Part shown: positions 19,562-27,460 of the stretch, piece after piece
Layout: every line of letters starts with the position of its first letter
Numbering within the stretch: position 1 is the first letter of the stretch
NCBI RefSeq assembly: GCF_008704655.1
Contig: NZ_CP023688.1
Span: forward strand, 1,488,001-1,552,000
DNA: 64,000 nt
Reading direction: 5' to 3'
DNA from: Streptomyces rimosus
Lineage (GTDB): Bacteria; Actinomycetota; Actinomycetes; Streptomycetales; Streptomycetaceae
Translations under genes and position numbers: made by a program
Notes under the pieces: model-generated
Told to the model about the DNA's origin: nothing
Seen by the model: only the letters and a program-made list of their open reading frames with translations
Databases searched by the model: none

Positions 19562-21186
19562 CCGCCGCCGCACCGCACGCGCCCGGCGCACCGGCCCGGT
19601 GGCACCGGCTGGACCGCCGCACCCTCCTGGTGCACTGCGGCTGGCTGGCCGCGCCGCTCGGCTCCTGGGCGCTGACCGCGCTGGCCACCGGCGGCCGGAT
19701 CACGCCCGGCGCCTGGATCACGCTGACCGCCATCGCGGGCAGCTTCGCGGTCCTCACCGTGATCGGCCTGATCCGCTGGCTCCGTACCGACTACCGCGTC
19801 ACCCACGACTCCTTCGAGGTGCGCAGCGGGGTGCTGACCCGGCGGCTGCGTTCCGTACCGCTGCACCGCATCCGTACGGTCGATCTGACCGCCTCACCGC
19901 TGCACCGCCTGTTCGGCGTCACCGTCCTGCGGGCCGGTACGGCGGGCTCCTCGGGCGGCGGCGCCGAACTGTCCCTGGAAGCGCTGACGACGGCCGACGC
20001 GGAGCGGCTGCGGGCCACGCTGATGGCCCGCGCCGACGCCGCCGCGGCGGCGGAGGACCCGGTCGTCTCCCGCATCAACTGGCGCTGGCTGCGCTACGCG
20101 CCGCTCACCTTCTGGGTCATCGGCGGTGTCTTCGCCGCTGCGGGCGGTGTCTACCGCGCCCTGGACGGCGCCGGCATCGAGCCGTGGAAACTGGGCATCG
20201 TCCGCAGCGCGTTCGACGAGTTCGGCGCCAGTGCGCTCTGGATCACGATTCCGCTCGCGCTGCTGGCCGTCCTCGTCCTCGGCACGGTCGGCGCCCTCGC
20301 CCTCTACGTCGAGGGCTGGTGGAACTTTCGTCTCGAATGGACCGACGCGCACACGCTGCGGGTACGCCGCGGCCTGTTCACCACGCGGTCGGTGACCATC
20401 GAGCGGGCCCGGCTGCGCGGGGCGGTCCTGCGCGAGCCGCTGCTGCTGCGGGCGGGCGGCGGCGCCACCGTCCGCGTGGTCGCGGGCGGGCTGGGCAACA
20501 AGGAGGAGAACCGCAAGCGCAGCGTCATCCTGCCGCCCGCGCCGCGCACCGAGGCGGTGTGCACGGCCTCCGGCACGCTCCGCACCGCGTTCCCCGACGC
20601 CGGGCTGCGCGCCCATCCGAAGGCGGCGCTGCGACGGCGCCGTACGCGCGGGCTGCTGCTCGTCACCCTCCCGGGCACCCTGATCCTCGCGCTGCTGGGC
20701 CTGCTGTTGACGCCCGTACTGCTCCACTGCGCCTGGGCGTTCGCGCTGGTGTCGGCGCCGGTGGTGCTGTGGCTGGCCGGGGACGCGTACCGCAACCTGG
20801 GGCACGCCGTCCAGGGACGCTACCTCGTCACGCGCTCCGGCACGTTCAGCCGGGAGACCGTCGCGCTCCAGCGCGAGGCCATCGCGGCCTGGACGTTCTC
20901 CACCACCCCGTTCAGCAGGCGGACCGGCCTGGTCACGCTCACCGCGGCGGTCGCCGCCGGCGAGGACGGGTATCACGTCCGGGATCTCGCGGCGGACGAC
21001 GCGCCGGCCCTGGCGGCGGCCGCGGGGCCCGGCATCCTGGAGGAATTCCTCGACCACGGCGACCGCGGCGGCCACGGCAACGCCGTCCCGGCCTACAGCC
21101 ACGGGCATTCCGGCCCGGGACGGCATCGCAAATCCATGTCAACCCACACGTTGCACCGGAACCCTGACGACCTGGACATGACATAA
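19558..21186 (+). CDS. PH-domain membrane protein, YdbT-like
   Basis: A 542-aa membrane protein with several hydrophobic segments and three PH-like repeats, seen as RTDYRVTHDSFEVRSGVLTR, WTDAHTLRVRRGLFTTRSV and RYLVTRSGTFSRETVALQRE. This is the YdbT arrangement, the partner of YdbS-like proteins. GTG 19558 overlaps the stop codon of the smaller partner. The job is unknown; by family it acts at the membrane, possibly in envelope defence. The C-terminus ends in a His/Gly-rich soluble tail. Confidence 0.85.
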   Translation: MTAAAPHAPGAPARWHRLDRRTLLVHCGWLAAPLGSWALTALATGGRITPGAWITLTAIAGSFAVLTVIGLIRWLRTDYRVTHDSFEVRSGVLTRRLRSVPLHRIRTVDLTASPLHRLFGVTVLRAGTAGSSGGGAELSLEALTTADAERLRATLMARADAAAAAEDPVVSRINWRWLRYAPLTFWVIGGVFAAAGGVYRALDGAGIEPWKLGIVRSAFDEFGASALWITIPLALLAVLVLGTVGALALYVEGWWNFRLEWTDAHTLRVRRGLFTTRSVTIERARLRGAVLREPLLLRAGGGATVRVVAGGLGNKEENRKRSVILPPAPRTEAVCTASGTLRTAFPDAGLRAHPKAALRRRRTRGLLLVTLPGTLILALLGLLLTPVLLHCAWAFALVSAPVVLWLAGDAYRNLGHAVQGRYLVTRSGTFSRETVALQREAIAAWTFSTTPFSRRTGLVTLTAAVAAGEDGYHVRDLAADDAPALAAAAGPGILEEFLDHGDRGGHGNAVPAYSHGHSGPGRHRKSMSTHTLHRNPDDLDMT

Positions 21187-21281
21187 ATCACACCCCTGTC
21201 ACGTGCACGGCGGGGGCGGGCACACCGTCCTACTAGGCGTAAGCCTCGTCCCGTTCCGACAGCCGTAAGGGAGCAGCCGCG

Positions 21282-21695
21282 GTGCCCAGTGTCATCGACC
21301 AAGCCGTCCAGGTACGTCTCATCGCGACCGCCCCCGGCTCGCACACGGTGCCCGCGGTCCTCCACTATCACCGGGCCGATCCGCTCGCGGTGCGGATCTC
21401 CTTCCCGCCGGAGATCTCCCTGGACGGCGCCGAGGTCGACTGGGCCTTCGCGCGCGAACTGCTCGCCGAGGGGCTGCGGGCCCCGGCCGGCACCGGTGAC
21501 GTACGGGTGCGGCCGCTGGGCCCGGAGCGCACAGTGCTGGAGTTCCACGTCGAGGACGGCGTCGCGATGGTCCAGGTCCGCACCGACGATCTGCGCCGCT
21601 TCCTGGACCGTACGTACCGGTCCGTGCCCGCGGGCCACGAGCAGAAGCACATGGACGTGGACAGCGGCCTGGCGGAACTGCTCGGCGACGCGTGA
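21282..21695 (+). CDS. SsgA-like sporulation/cell-division regulator (SALP), copy 2
   Basis: A 137-aa SsgA/SsgB-family protein with HYHRADPLAVRISFPPEISL, VDWAFARELLAEGL and GDVRVRPLG. It has the same length as the copy at 12274-12687, and its first 17 residues differ at only a few positions. The start is GTG 21282 with AAGGGAG at 21268-21274. SALPs act in septum formation, autolysis and spore-wall steps in sporulating actinomycetes. A very strong terminator follows directly. Confidence 0.87.
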   Translation: MPSVIDQAVQVRLIATAPGSHTVPAVLHYHRADPLAVRISFPPEISLDGAEVDWAFARELLAEGLRAPAGTGDVRVRPLGPERTVLEFHVEDGVAMVQVRTDDLRRFLDRTYRSVPAGHEQKHMDVDSGLAELLGDA

Positions 21696-21738
21696 AAGCG
21701 GTGCCGGGCCCCGGCTTCCCGGGGGCCCGGCACCGCTT
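21696..21738. terminator. 17-bp perfect hairpin, bidirectional terminator
   Basis: AAGCGGTGCCGGGCCCC (21696-21712) is fully complementary to 21722-21738 across a 9-nt loop. It starts one base after the SALP stop codon and lies in the convergent gap with the polysaccharide deacetylase. The AA/TT ends fit an intrinsic terminator in both directions. Confidence 0.85.
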
Positions 21739-21749
21739 CGCCGTCCGCT

Positions 21750-22505
21750 TCAGCGCTGCGGGAACCCGAACCCGTACCCCTGCTGCTTCATCCACGGCAG
21801 CAGCCGCTTGAGCGCCCCGACCGTCTGGCTGCGGTCGCCGCCGCCGTCGTGGAAGAGGACGGTCGGGCCGTTGCGCAGCTCCCGCTTCACCGTGCGCACG
21901 ATCGCGTCGGTGCCCGGCCGCTCGAAGTCCTTGCTGTCCACGTTCCAGCCCAGCGGCCGCATGCCCCGCTCCGCGGCCACCTTCCTGCTGTACGGGGTGA
22001 ACGCGCCGCCCGGCGCCCGGTAGTACTCCACCTTCGGGCCGCCCGCCGCCTGCTCGATCATCTGCTGCGCCGGGACTATCTGCTGCGACTGGTAGCTCTC
22101 CGGCCGGTGGTCCATGCCGGTGTTGTGGCTCATGGTGTGGTCGCACAGCTTGTGCCCGGCCGCCGCCACCTGCTTCACGAGGTCCGGATGTGCCTTCGCC
22201 GACGGACCGATCATGCAGAAGGTGGCCTTGACGTCGTGCTGCTTCAGCACGGACAGCACCTTCGGGGTCCAGACCGGGTCGGGGCCGTCGTCGATGGTGA
22301 TGTTCAGGCTCTTTCCGGGCCGGTCGGAGGCGTGCACGATGCTGGGGTCGACCGGGGCCGCCGCCCGCGCCTGCTGGGTGGGCTCGGCGTGCGCCTCGGA
22401 GGTGGCGCCGGACTGCCCGAAGGTCAGATAGCCCGCCACACCCAGCGACGCCGCCGCCACCGCGGCTCCCCCGATGATCCCGCTCCGCCTGACGTGCCGT
22501 GCCAT
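21750..22505 (-). CDS. Secreted polysaccharide deacetylase (NodB domain)
   Basis: A 251-aa protein with an N-terminal membrane/signal segment (RRSGIIGGAAVAAASLGVAG). A NodB (CE4) domain follows: TIDDGPDP with Asp72/Asp73, the metal ligands His123 and His127 in DHTMSHN, and YYRAPGGAF. WNVDSKDF and VLFHDGGGDRSQT complete the fold. It would remove N-acetyl groups from chitin oligomers or peptidoglycan outside the cell. ATG 22505 begins the signal region. The neighbouring SALP gene is convergent, so regulation is separate. Confidence 0.9.
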   Translation of the reverse strand: MARHVRRSGIIGGAAVAAASLGVAGYLTFGQSGATSEAHAEPTQQARAAAPVDPSIVHASDRPGKSLNITIDDGPDPVWTPKVLSVLKQHDVKATFCMIGPSAKAHPDLVKQVAAAGHKLCDHTMSHNTGMDHRPESYQSQQIVPAQQMIEQAAGGPKVEYYRAPGGAFTPYSRKVAAERGMRPLGWNVDSKDFERPGTDAIVRTVKRELRNGPTVLFHDGGGDRSQTVGALKRLLPWMKQQGYGFGFPQR

Positions 22506-22694
22506 TGCGTATCCCGTCCCTACTGCCGTGCGCGGGCCACCGCGGACATGTGTACGGGCGCCACCGTCGGCGCCGTACGATTCCCCCTGCGGTGCGCTCG
22601 CGCGCTTACTGCCTTGCATTACGACAGATGCGAAGAAGTAAGGGCTGGATCCGCCTGTTACCGATCCATCATGAAACTTATTGATACTGGTCCC

Positions 22695-23402
22695 ATGCCC
22701 CGAGTACTTCTCATCGAGGACGACGCCGCGGTGCGCGACGGCGTGAGCCTCGCGCTCCGCCGCCGCGGCCACGAGGTGACGGCCGCGGCCAGCGGCGAGG
22801 ACGGCCTCGACCTGCTCCCCGCCTTCCGCCCCGACATCGTGCTGCTGGACCTGATGCTCCCGGGCAAGGACGGCTTCGAGGTCTGCCGGCGCATCCGCGC
22901 CGACCGCCAGCTGCCGATCATCATGCTCACCGCCCGCGGCGACGACCTGGACGTGGTACTCGGGCTGGAGGCCGGCGCCGACGACTACATCGTCAAGCCG
23001 GCCCGCGGCGAAGTGCTGGAGGCCCGTATCCGCGCGGTGCTGCGGCGCACCGCGCTGCCCGCCGACGGCACCGCCGGTCCCGCCGAGCCCGGCCCCGCCC
23101 CCGTGGAGACCTACGGAGAACTGGCCGTGGACCGCGCCGGGCTGGTCGTCACCAAGGGCGGCGCCGACCTGCCGCTGGCCCCCTCGGAGATGAAGCTCCT
23201 GCTGTTCCTGTCCGCGACGCCCGGACAGGTCTTCAGCCGCCAGCAGCTGCTGGAGCATGTGTGGGAGCACAGCTACCACGGCGACGCGCGCCTGGTGGAC
23301 GCGTGTGTGATGCGGCTGCGCAACAAGATCGAGGACACCCCGCGCAGCCCCCGGTACGTCCAGACCGTGCGCGGCTTCGGCTACCGCTTCGGCCCCCTGT
23401 GA
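22695..23402 (+). CDS. OmpR-family response regulator, AfsQ1-like
   Basis: A 235-aa response regulator. The receiver has the acidic pocket EDD (residues 8-10), phospho-acceptor Asp52 in VLLDLMLPG and the conserved Lys in DDYIVKPARG. The winged helix includes LAPSEMKLLLFLS and ARLVDACVMRLRNKIED. LLIEDD, AASGEDGL and the effector domain resemble AfsQ1 of Streptomyces as I recall it. An in-frame ATG at 22671 is an alternative start, but MPRVLLIEDD is the usual beginning. The stop overlaps the kinase GTG by 3-4 bp, forming one operon with the kinase and a lipoprotein. Confidence 0.87.
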   Translation: MPRVLLIEDDAAVRDGVSLALRRRGHEVTAAASGEDGLDLLPAFRPDIVLLDLMLPGKDGFEVCRRIRADRQLPIIMLTARGDDLDVVLGLEAGADDYIVKPARGEVLEARIRAVLRRTALPADGTAGPAEPGPAPVETYGELAVDRAGLVVTKGGADLPLAPSEMKLLLFLSATPGQVFSRQQLLEHVWEHSYHGDARLVDACVMRLRNKIEDTPRSPRYVQTVRGFGYRFGPL

Positions 23403-25057
23403 AGCGCCCCCGGCCGGCGGGCGGCACCCGGCGCACGCTGCTGCCGCGTTCGCTGCCGCGCGGCCTGCGTGCCCGGCTCGTCGTCGCGTTCCTGCTGGTC
23501 GCCGCGGTCAGCGCGCTGACCACCGCGGCGCTGACCTACCGCGAGGCCCGCACCGCCATCCTCCAGCGCTCCCAGGACACCGCGATCCAGGACCTCAGGG
23601 GTCAGGTCAATTCGCTCGCACCGGACCTCGCGGTGCCGCCCACCCGGGAGGACCTGGAGGAGTTCGCCCGGCAGCTGGACCGCTCCGGCCGGGCCCGGGA
23701 CTGGGACGTCGACGTACGGTACGAAGGCGTCGCCGACCACGTGCGCAGCTGGCGCCGCCCGGTCGATGTCCCCGAGGAACTGCGGGAGTCGGTCGAGAAG
23801 CGGCATGTGACCGCGTTCCAGCGGGTGGCGGACCGCAACGGCGATCCGTGGCTGCTGATCGGCATGCCGGTGCTCCAGTCGCAGGAAGGCAACCGCAAGG
23901 CGTCCCCGCTGTCCGTCTACGCCCAGCTCCCGCTCCGCGCCGAGGAGGCCAACGTCGAGGCGCTGGTGAGCGCGGCGCAGAACGGCGCCCTGCCGGTGCT
24001 CGCGCTGGCCGTGGTCCCGGCCCTGCTGGCGGCCCGCGGGGTGCTGCGGCCGGTGCGCGGGCTGCGGCAGGCCGCCGGGCGGATCGCCGAGGGCAAGCTG
24101 GAGACCCGGCTGGAGGTCAAGGGCTCCGACGAGCTGGCCGACCTGTCGAGGACGTTCAACGACATGGCCGCCAAGCTGGAGGAGAGCGTCGCGGACCTGC
24201 GGCGCATGGAGGCCAACGCCCGGCGCTTCGCGGCCGATGTCTCGCACGAGCTGCGCACGCCGCTGGCGGCGATGAGCGCCGTCACCGACGTGCTCGACGA
24301 GGACGCCGACGCGCTCGACCCGGACACCGCCTCCGCGGTCCGCCTGATCAGCCAGGAGACCGGCAAGCTGGCGCGGATGGTGGAGGACCTGATGGAGGTC
24401 TCCCGCTTCGACGCCGGGGCCGCGGCGCTGCACCTGGACGAGGTGGACGTCGCCGAGACGATCCGCAAGACGCTCCAGGCCCGCGCCTGGCAGGACCGGG
24501 TGGGTACCGAACTGCCGGACGGCGTACGGGCGCGGCTGGACCCGCGGCGGCTGGACGTCGTGGTGGCCAACCTGGTCGGCAACGCGCTGCACCACGGCGG
24601 GGAGCCGGTACGGGTGCTGCTGCGGGCGCCGGAACCGGGCGACGGGCGGCTGGTGATCCGGATCGTGGACAGCGGCCCCGGCATCGACCCCGAGGTGCTT
24701 CCGCACGTCTTCGACCGCTTCTACAAGGCGGACTCCGCGCGCGCCCGTTCCGAGGGCAGCGGGCTGGGCCTGGCCATCGCCATGGAGAACGTACGGCTGC
24801 ACGGCGGGACCATCGAGGCCGCCAACTGCCCTGAGGGCGGTGCGGTGTTCACCGTGGAACTGCCGATGCCCGAGCAGGGCGCGGGCGGCGGTACGGAGCC
24901 GCCCGAAGCCTCCGAGGCGGCCGGGGAACCGGTGGACGCCGCGGAGCGTACGGAGAGCGGCGCGGACGACGGCGGCACCCGCCTGGCGAAGGCCCCGGCG
25001 GACGGGCCGCGCGGACGAGGGCCGGCCGCGCCGGCCGGGAAGGCGGACCAGACGTGA
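23399..25057 (+). CDS. Sensor histidine kinase, AfsQ2-like
   Basis: A 552-aa sensor kinase with a first membrane span at about 27-47 (LVVAFLLVAAVSALTTAAL), an extracellular loop of about 150 residues, and a second span near 200-215. HAMP, HisKA with His283 in FAADVSHELRTPLAAM, and a HATPase domain with NLVGNALHHG and EGSGLGLAIAMENVRLHGG follow. An acidic, low-complexity tail of about 50 residues ends it. GTG 23399 overlaps the regulator stop codon, so the pair is translationally coupled. The signal is unknown; the downstream lipoprotein gene suggests an envelope cue, as in the afsQ and cse systems. Confidence 0.88.
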   Translation: MKRPRPAGGTRRTLLPRSLPRGLRARLVVAFLLVAAVSALTTAALTYREARTAILQRSQDTAIQDLRGQVNSLAPDLAVPPTREDLEEFARQLDRSGRARDWDVDVRYEGVADHVRSWRRPVDVPEELRESVEKRHVTAFQRVADRNGDPWLLIGMPVLQSQEGNRKASPLSVYAQLPLRAEEANVEALVSAAQNGALPVLALAVVPALLAARGVLRPVRGLRQAAGRIAEGKLETRLEVKGSDELADLSRTFNDMAAKLEESVADLRRMEANARRFAADVSHELRTPLAAMSAVTDVLDEDADALDPDTASAVRLISQETGKLARMVEDLMEVSRFDAGAAALHLDEVDVAETIRKTLQARAWQDRVGTELPDGVRARLDPRRLDVVVANLVGNALHHGGEPVRVLLRAPEPGDGRLVIRIVDSGPGIDPEVLPHVFDRFYKADSARARSEGSGLGLAIAMENVRLHGGTIEAANCPEGGAVFTVELPMPEQGAGGGTEPPEASEAAGEPVDAAERTESGADDGGTRLAKAPADGPRGRGPAAPAGKADQT

Positions 25058-25647
25058 ACATGACGAACTCCGCACGCGCCCGGCGGATCGCGCTGGCCGG
25101 ACTGCTGGCCGGCGCGCTGGGCGGACTGGCGGCGAGCACCCTCACCGGCTGCGGCATCGCGCCCACCGGCGTGATCGACGCGGGCGAACCGGCGTACGGC
25201 GTCAAGGCGCCCGGCAAGCCGGTGCCCGACGTGCAGCTGTACTTCCTCGGCCCGGCCGGCCTGCGCGCCGCCAGCCGCCCCGCGAAGGCGGCGGTCGGCC
25301 CTGAGGAGGCGATCCGGCTGCTGCTGGAGGGCCCCAACGAGGCCGAACGGCAGCGCGGGCTCACCAACGTCCTGCCGGTGCTGCCGGGCCGGATCACCGC
25401 GGACGTACGCAACGACGAGGTCACCCTCCGCCTGCCCATGAACGCCAAGCGCCTCGACACCCCCTCGGTGAGCCAGCTGGTGTGCACCGCCGCCAACGCC
25501 TCGGTGCCCGGCAGCCGGCACCCCGCGGAAGTCCGGGTGACCCTGGTCGGTGACAACGTCAAGGTCGGCCCGATGGTGTGCGGCGGCACCAACGCCTTCC
25601 CGCTCATCCAGGCCGGCCCGTCGCCCTCCGCCACCCCGGCGGGCTGA
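25054..25647 (+). CDS. Lipoprotein co-encoded with the two-component system
   Basis: A 197-aa lipoprotein with a Twin-Arg-free signal and the lipobox LTGC (Cys33). The mature part contains PVPDVQLYFLGPAGLRAASR and PEEAIRLLLEGPNEAERQRG, resembling the GerMN/LpqB-type sporulation-lipoprotein fold. It ends in a short Pro/Ser tail. GTG 25054 overlaps the kinase stop codon (GTGA), so it is the third gene of the operon. By analogy with CseA and the lipoprotein beside AfsQ1/Q2 it may tune the sensor kinase; that role is an inference. Confidence 0.8.
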   Translation: MNMTNSARARRIALAGLLAGALGGLAASTLTGCGIAPTGVIDAGEPAYGVKAPGKPVPDVQLYFLGPAGLRAASRPAKAAVGPEEAIRLLLEGPNEAERQRGLTNVLPVLPGRITADVRNDEVTLRLPMNAKRLDTPSVSQLVCTAANASVPGSRHPAEVRVTLVGDNVKVGPMVCGGTNAFPLIQAGPSPSATPAG

Positions 25648-25728
25648 CGCCGCCCCGCCCGTTTCCCCTACGATCACCCGCGGACACGGGGGCGTTGGCG
25701 GGCCGGGGACATCGGGAGGCGGGCGCGG

Positions 25729-27306
25729 ATGGCCGGTACAGGGGCGTACGACCAGGGGTACGACTACGTCATCGTCGGCGCCGGCTCCGCGGGCTGTGTG
25801 CTCGCGGCCCGGCTGTCCGAGGACCCGTCGGTGCGCGTCGCGCTGGTGGAGGCGGGCGGCCCGGACCGCAGACAGGAGGTCCGCGTCCCGGCGGCCTTCC
25901 CCAAGCTCTTCCGGACGCCCTACGACTGGAACTTCACCACCACGCCCCAGGCGGGCCTGCACGGACGCGAGCTGTACTGGCCGCGCGGCCGCACCCTGGG
26001 CGGCTCCTCCTCGCTCAACGCGATGATGTGGGTGCGCGGCCACCGCGCCGACTACGACGGCTGGGCCGAAACGGCCGGCGAGGAGTGGTCCTGGGACGGG
26101 GTGGCCCGCTACTTCCGGCGCGCGGAGCGCTGGGCCGGACCGCCCGGCGGCCGGGTGCACGGCACGACGGGGCCGCTGTGGATCTCCCCGGCGCGCGACG
26201 TCCACCCGCTGACCGGCGCCTTCCTCGACGCGTGCGCGGAAGCCGGACTGCCGCGGCTGGCGGAGCTGAACGGTCCCGACCACAGCGGCTGCGCGCCCAC
26301 CCCGCTCAACCAGCGGCGCGGACGCCGGTGGAGCGCCGCCGACGGTTATCTGCGCCCGGCGCTGCGCCGCGCGAACCTGCGGGTGGTCACGGGCCAGGAG
26401 GTCCGCCGGGTGCTCTTCGAGGACGGCCGGGCGTACGGCGTCGAGCTGCCCGGCGGGCGGCTGCGGGCCCACCGCGAGGTCGTCCTGTGCGCGGGCGCGA
26501 TCGGCTCCCCGCAGCTGCTGCTGCGCTCCGGTGTGGGCGACGCCGACCAGCTGGCGGAGGCCGGTATCGCGCCGGTGGCCGAACTGCCCGCGGTGGGCCG
26601 CCACCTCCAGGACCACCTGTCCGTACCGGTCCTGATGCGCACCGCACTCCCCCGCACCCTCACCGGCGCCGACACCCCCGCGAACATCGCGCGCTACCTG
26701 CTGTCCCGCCGCGGCCCGCTCACCTCCAACATCGGCGAGGCCGTCGCCTTCCTGCGCAGCGCCGGGGACCTGCCCGCACCGGACCTGGAGCTGATCTTCG
26801 CGCCGGTCCCGTTCGTCAACCACGGCCTGGAGCCGCCGGCCGAGCACGGCGTCACCATCGGCGTGATCCTGCTGCGGCCGGAGAGCCGCGGCCGGATCAC
26901 CCTGGGCGACGGCCCGGACGCGCCGCCCCGCATCGACCCGGGCTACCTCACGTCCGACGCGGACCTGCGGCGGCTGCTGGCCGGGGTCCGCTTCGCCGAG
27001 CGGCTGTACGGGACGAAGGCGCTCGCCCCGCACGTCACGAAGCCGCTGCAGCCATGGCCGGGCGAACAGGACGACAAGACGGCCGGGGAGACCGTCCGCG
27101 CCCTCGCCGAAACCCTCTACCACCCGGTGGGCACCTGCCGGATGGGCACCGGCGACGACACCGTCACCGACCCCCGCCTGCGGGTACGCGGCGTCACCGG
27201 CCTGCGCGTCGCGGACGCCTCGGTCATGCCGGCCATCACCCGCGGGCACACCCACGCCCCCACCGTGATGATCGCCGAGCGGGCCGCCGACCTGCTGCGC
27301 GCCTGA
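25729..27306 (+). CDS. GMC-family FAD oxidoreductase
   Basis: A 525-aa glucose-methanol-choline oxidoreductase. It opens with the FAD-binding YDYVIVGAGSAGCVLAARL (about residues 9-27) and has RGRTLGGSSSLNAMMWVRG (GMC signature 1) and LCAGAIGSPQLLLRSG (signature 2). The C-terminal active-site region is HPVGTCRMG ... TRGHTHAPTVMIAE. It resembles choline dehydrogenase-like alcohol oxidases; the substrate is unknown. ATG 25729 follows GGGAGG (25713-25718). It has a 154-bp gap to the next gene, so co-transcription is possible but not shown. Confidence 0.87.
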   Translation: MAGTGAYDQGYDYVIVGAGSAGCVLAARLSEDPSVRVALVEAGGPDRRQEVRVPAAFPKLFRTPYDWNFTTTPQAGLHGRELYWPRGRTLGGSSSLNAMMWVRGHRADYDGWAETAGEEWSWDGVARYFRRAERWAGPPGGRVHGTTGPLWISPARDVHPLTGAFLDACAEAGLPRLAELNGPDHSGCAPTPLNQRRGRRWSAADGYLRPALRRANLRVVTGQEVRRVLFEDGRAYGVELPGGRLRAHREVVLCAGAIGSPQLLLRSGVGDADQLAEAGIAPVAELPAVGRHLQDHLSVPVLMRTALPRTLTGADTPANIARYLLSRRGPLTSNIGEAVAFLRSAGDLPAPDLELIFAPVPFVNHGLEPPAEHGVTIGVILLRPESRGRITLGDGPDAPPRIDPGYLTSDADLRRLLAGVRFAERLYGTKALAPHVTKPLQPWPGEQDDKTAGETVRALAETLYHPVGTCRMGTGDDTVTDPRLRVRGVTGLRVADASVMPAITRGHTHAPTVMIAERAADLLRA

Positions 27307-27460
27307 CGCGCGCCGCCGCCCGGCGGGTACATGCGCGATCTTCCGGAAAGCCGGACACTGGACCACCCGGGGGCACACCCGGGACGGCACAGGGAGTGAC
27401 GCCCGCGTACCACACGTAACGGTTTCCGGAGGGAAGACGGAACGGACGACGGAGGGCCCG

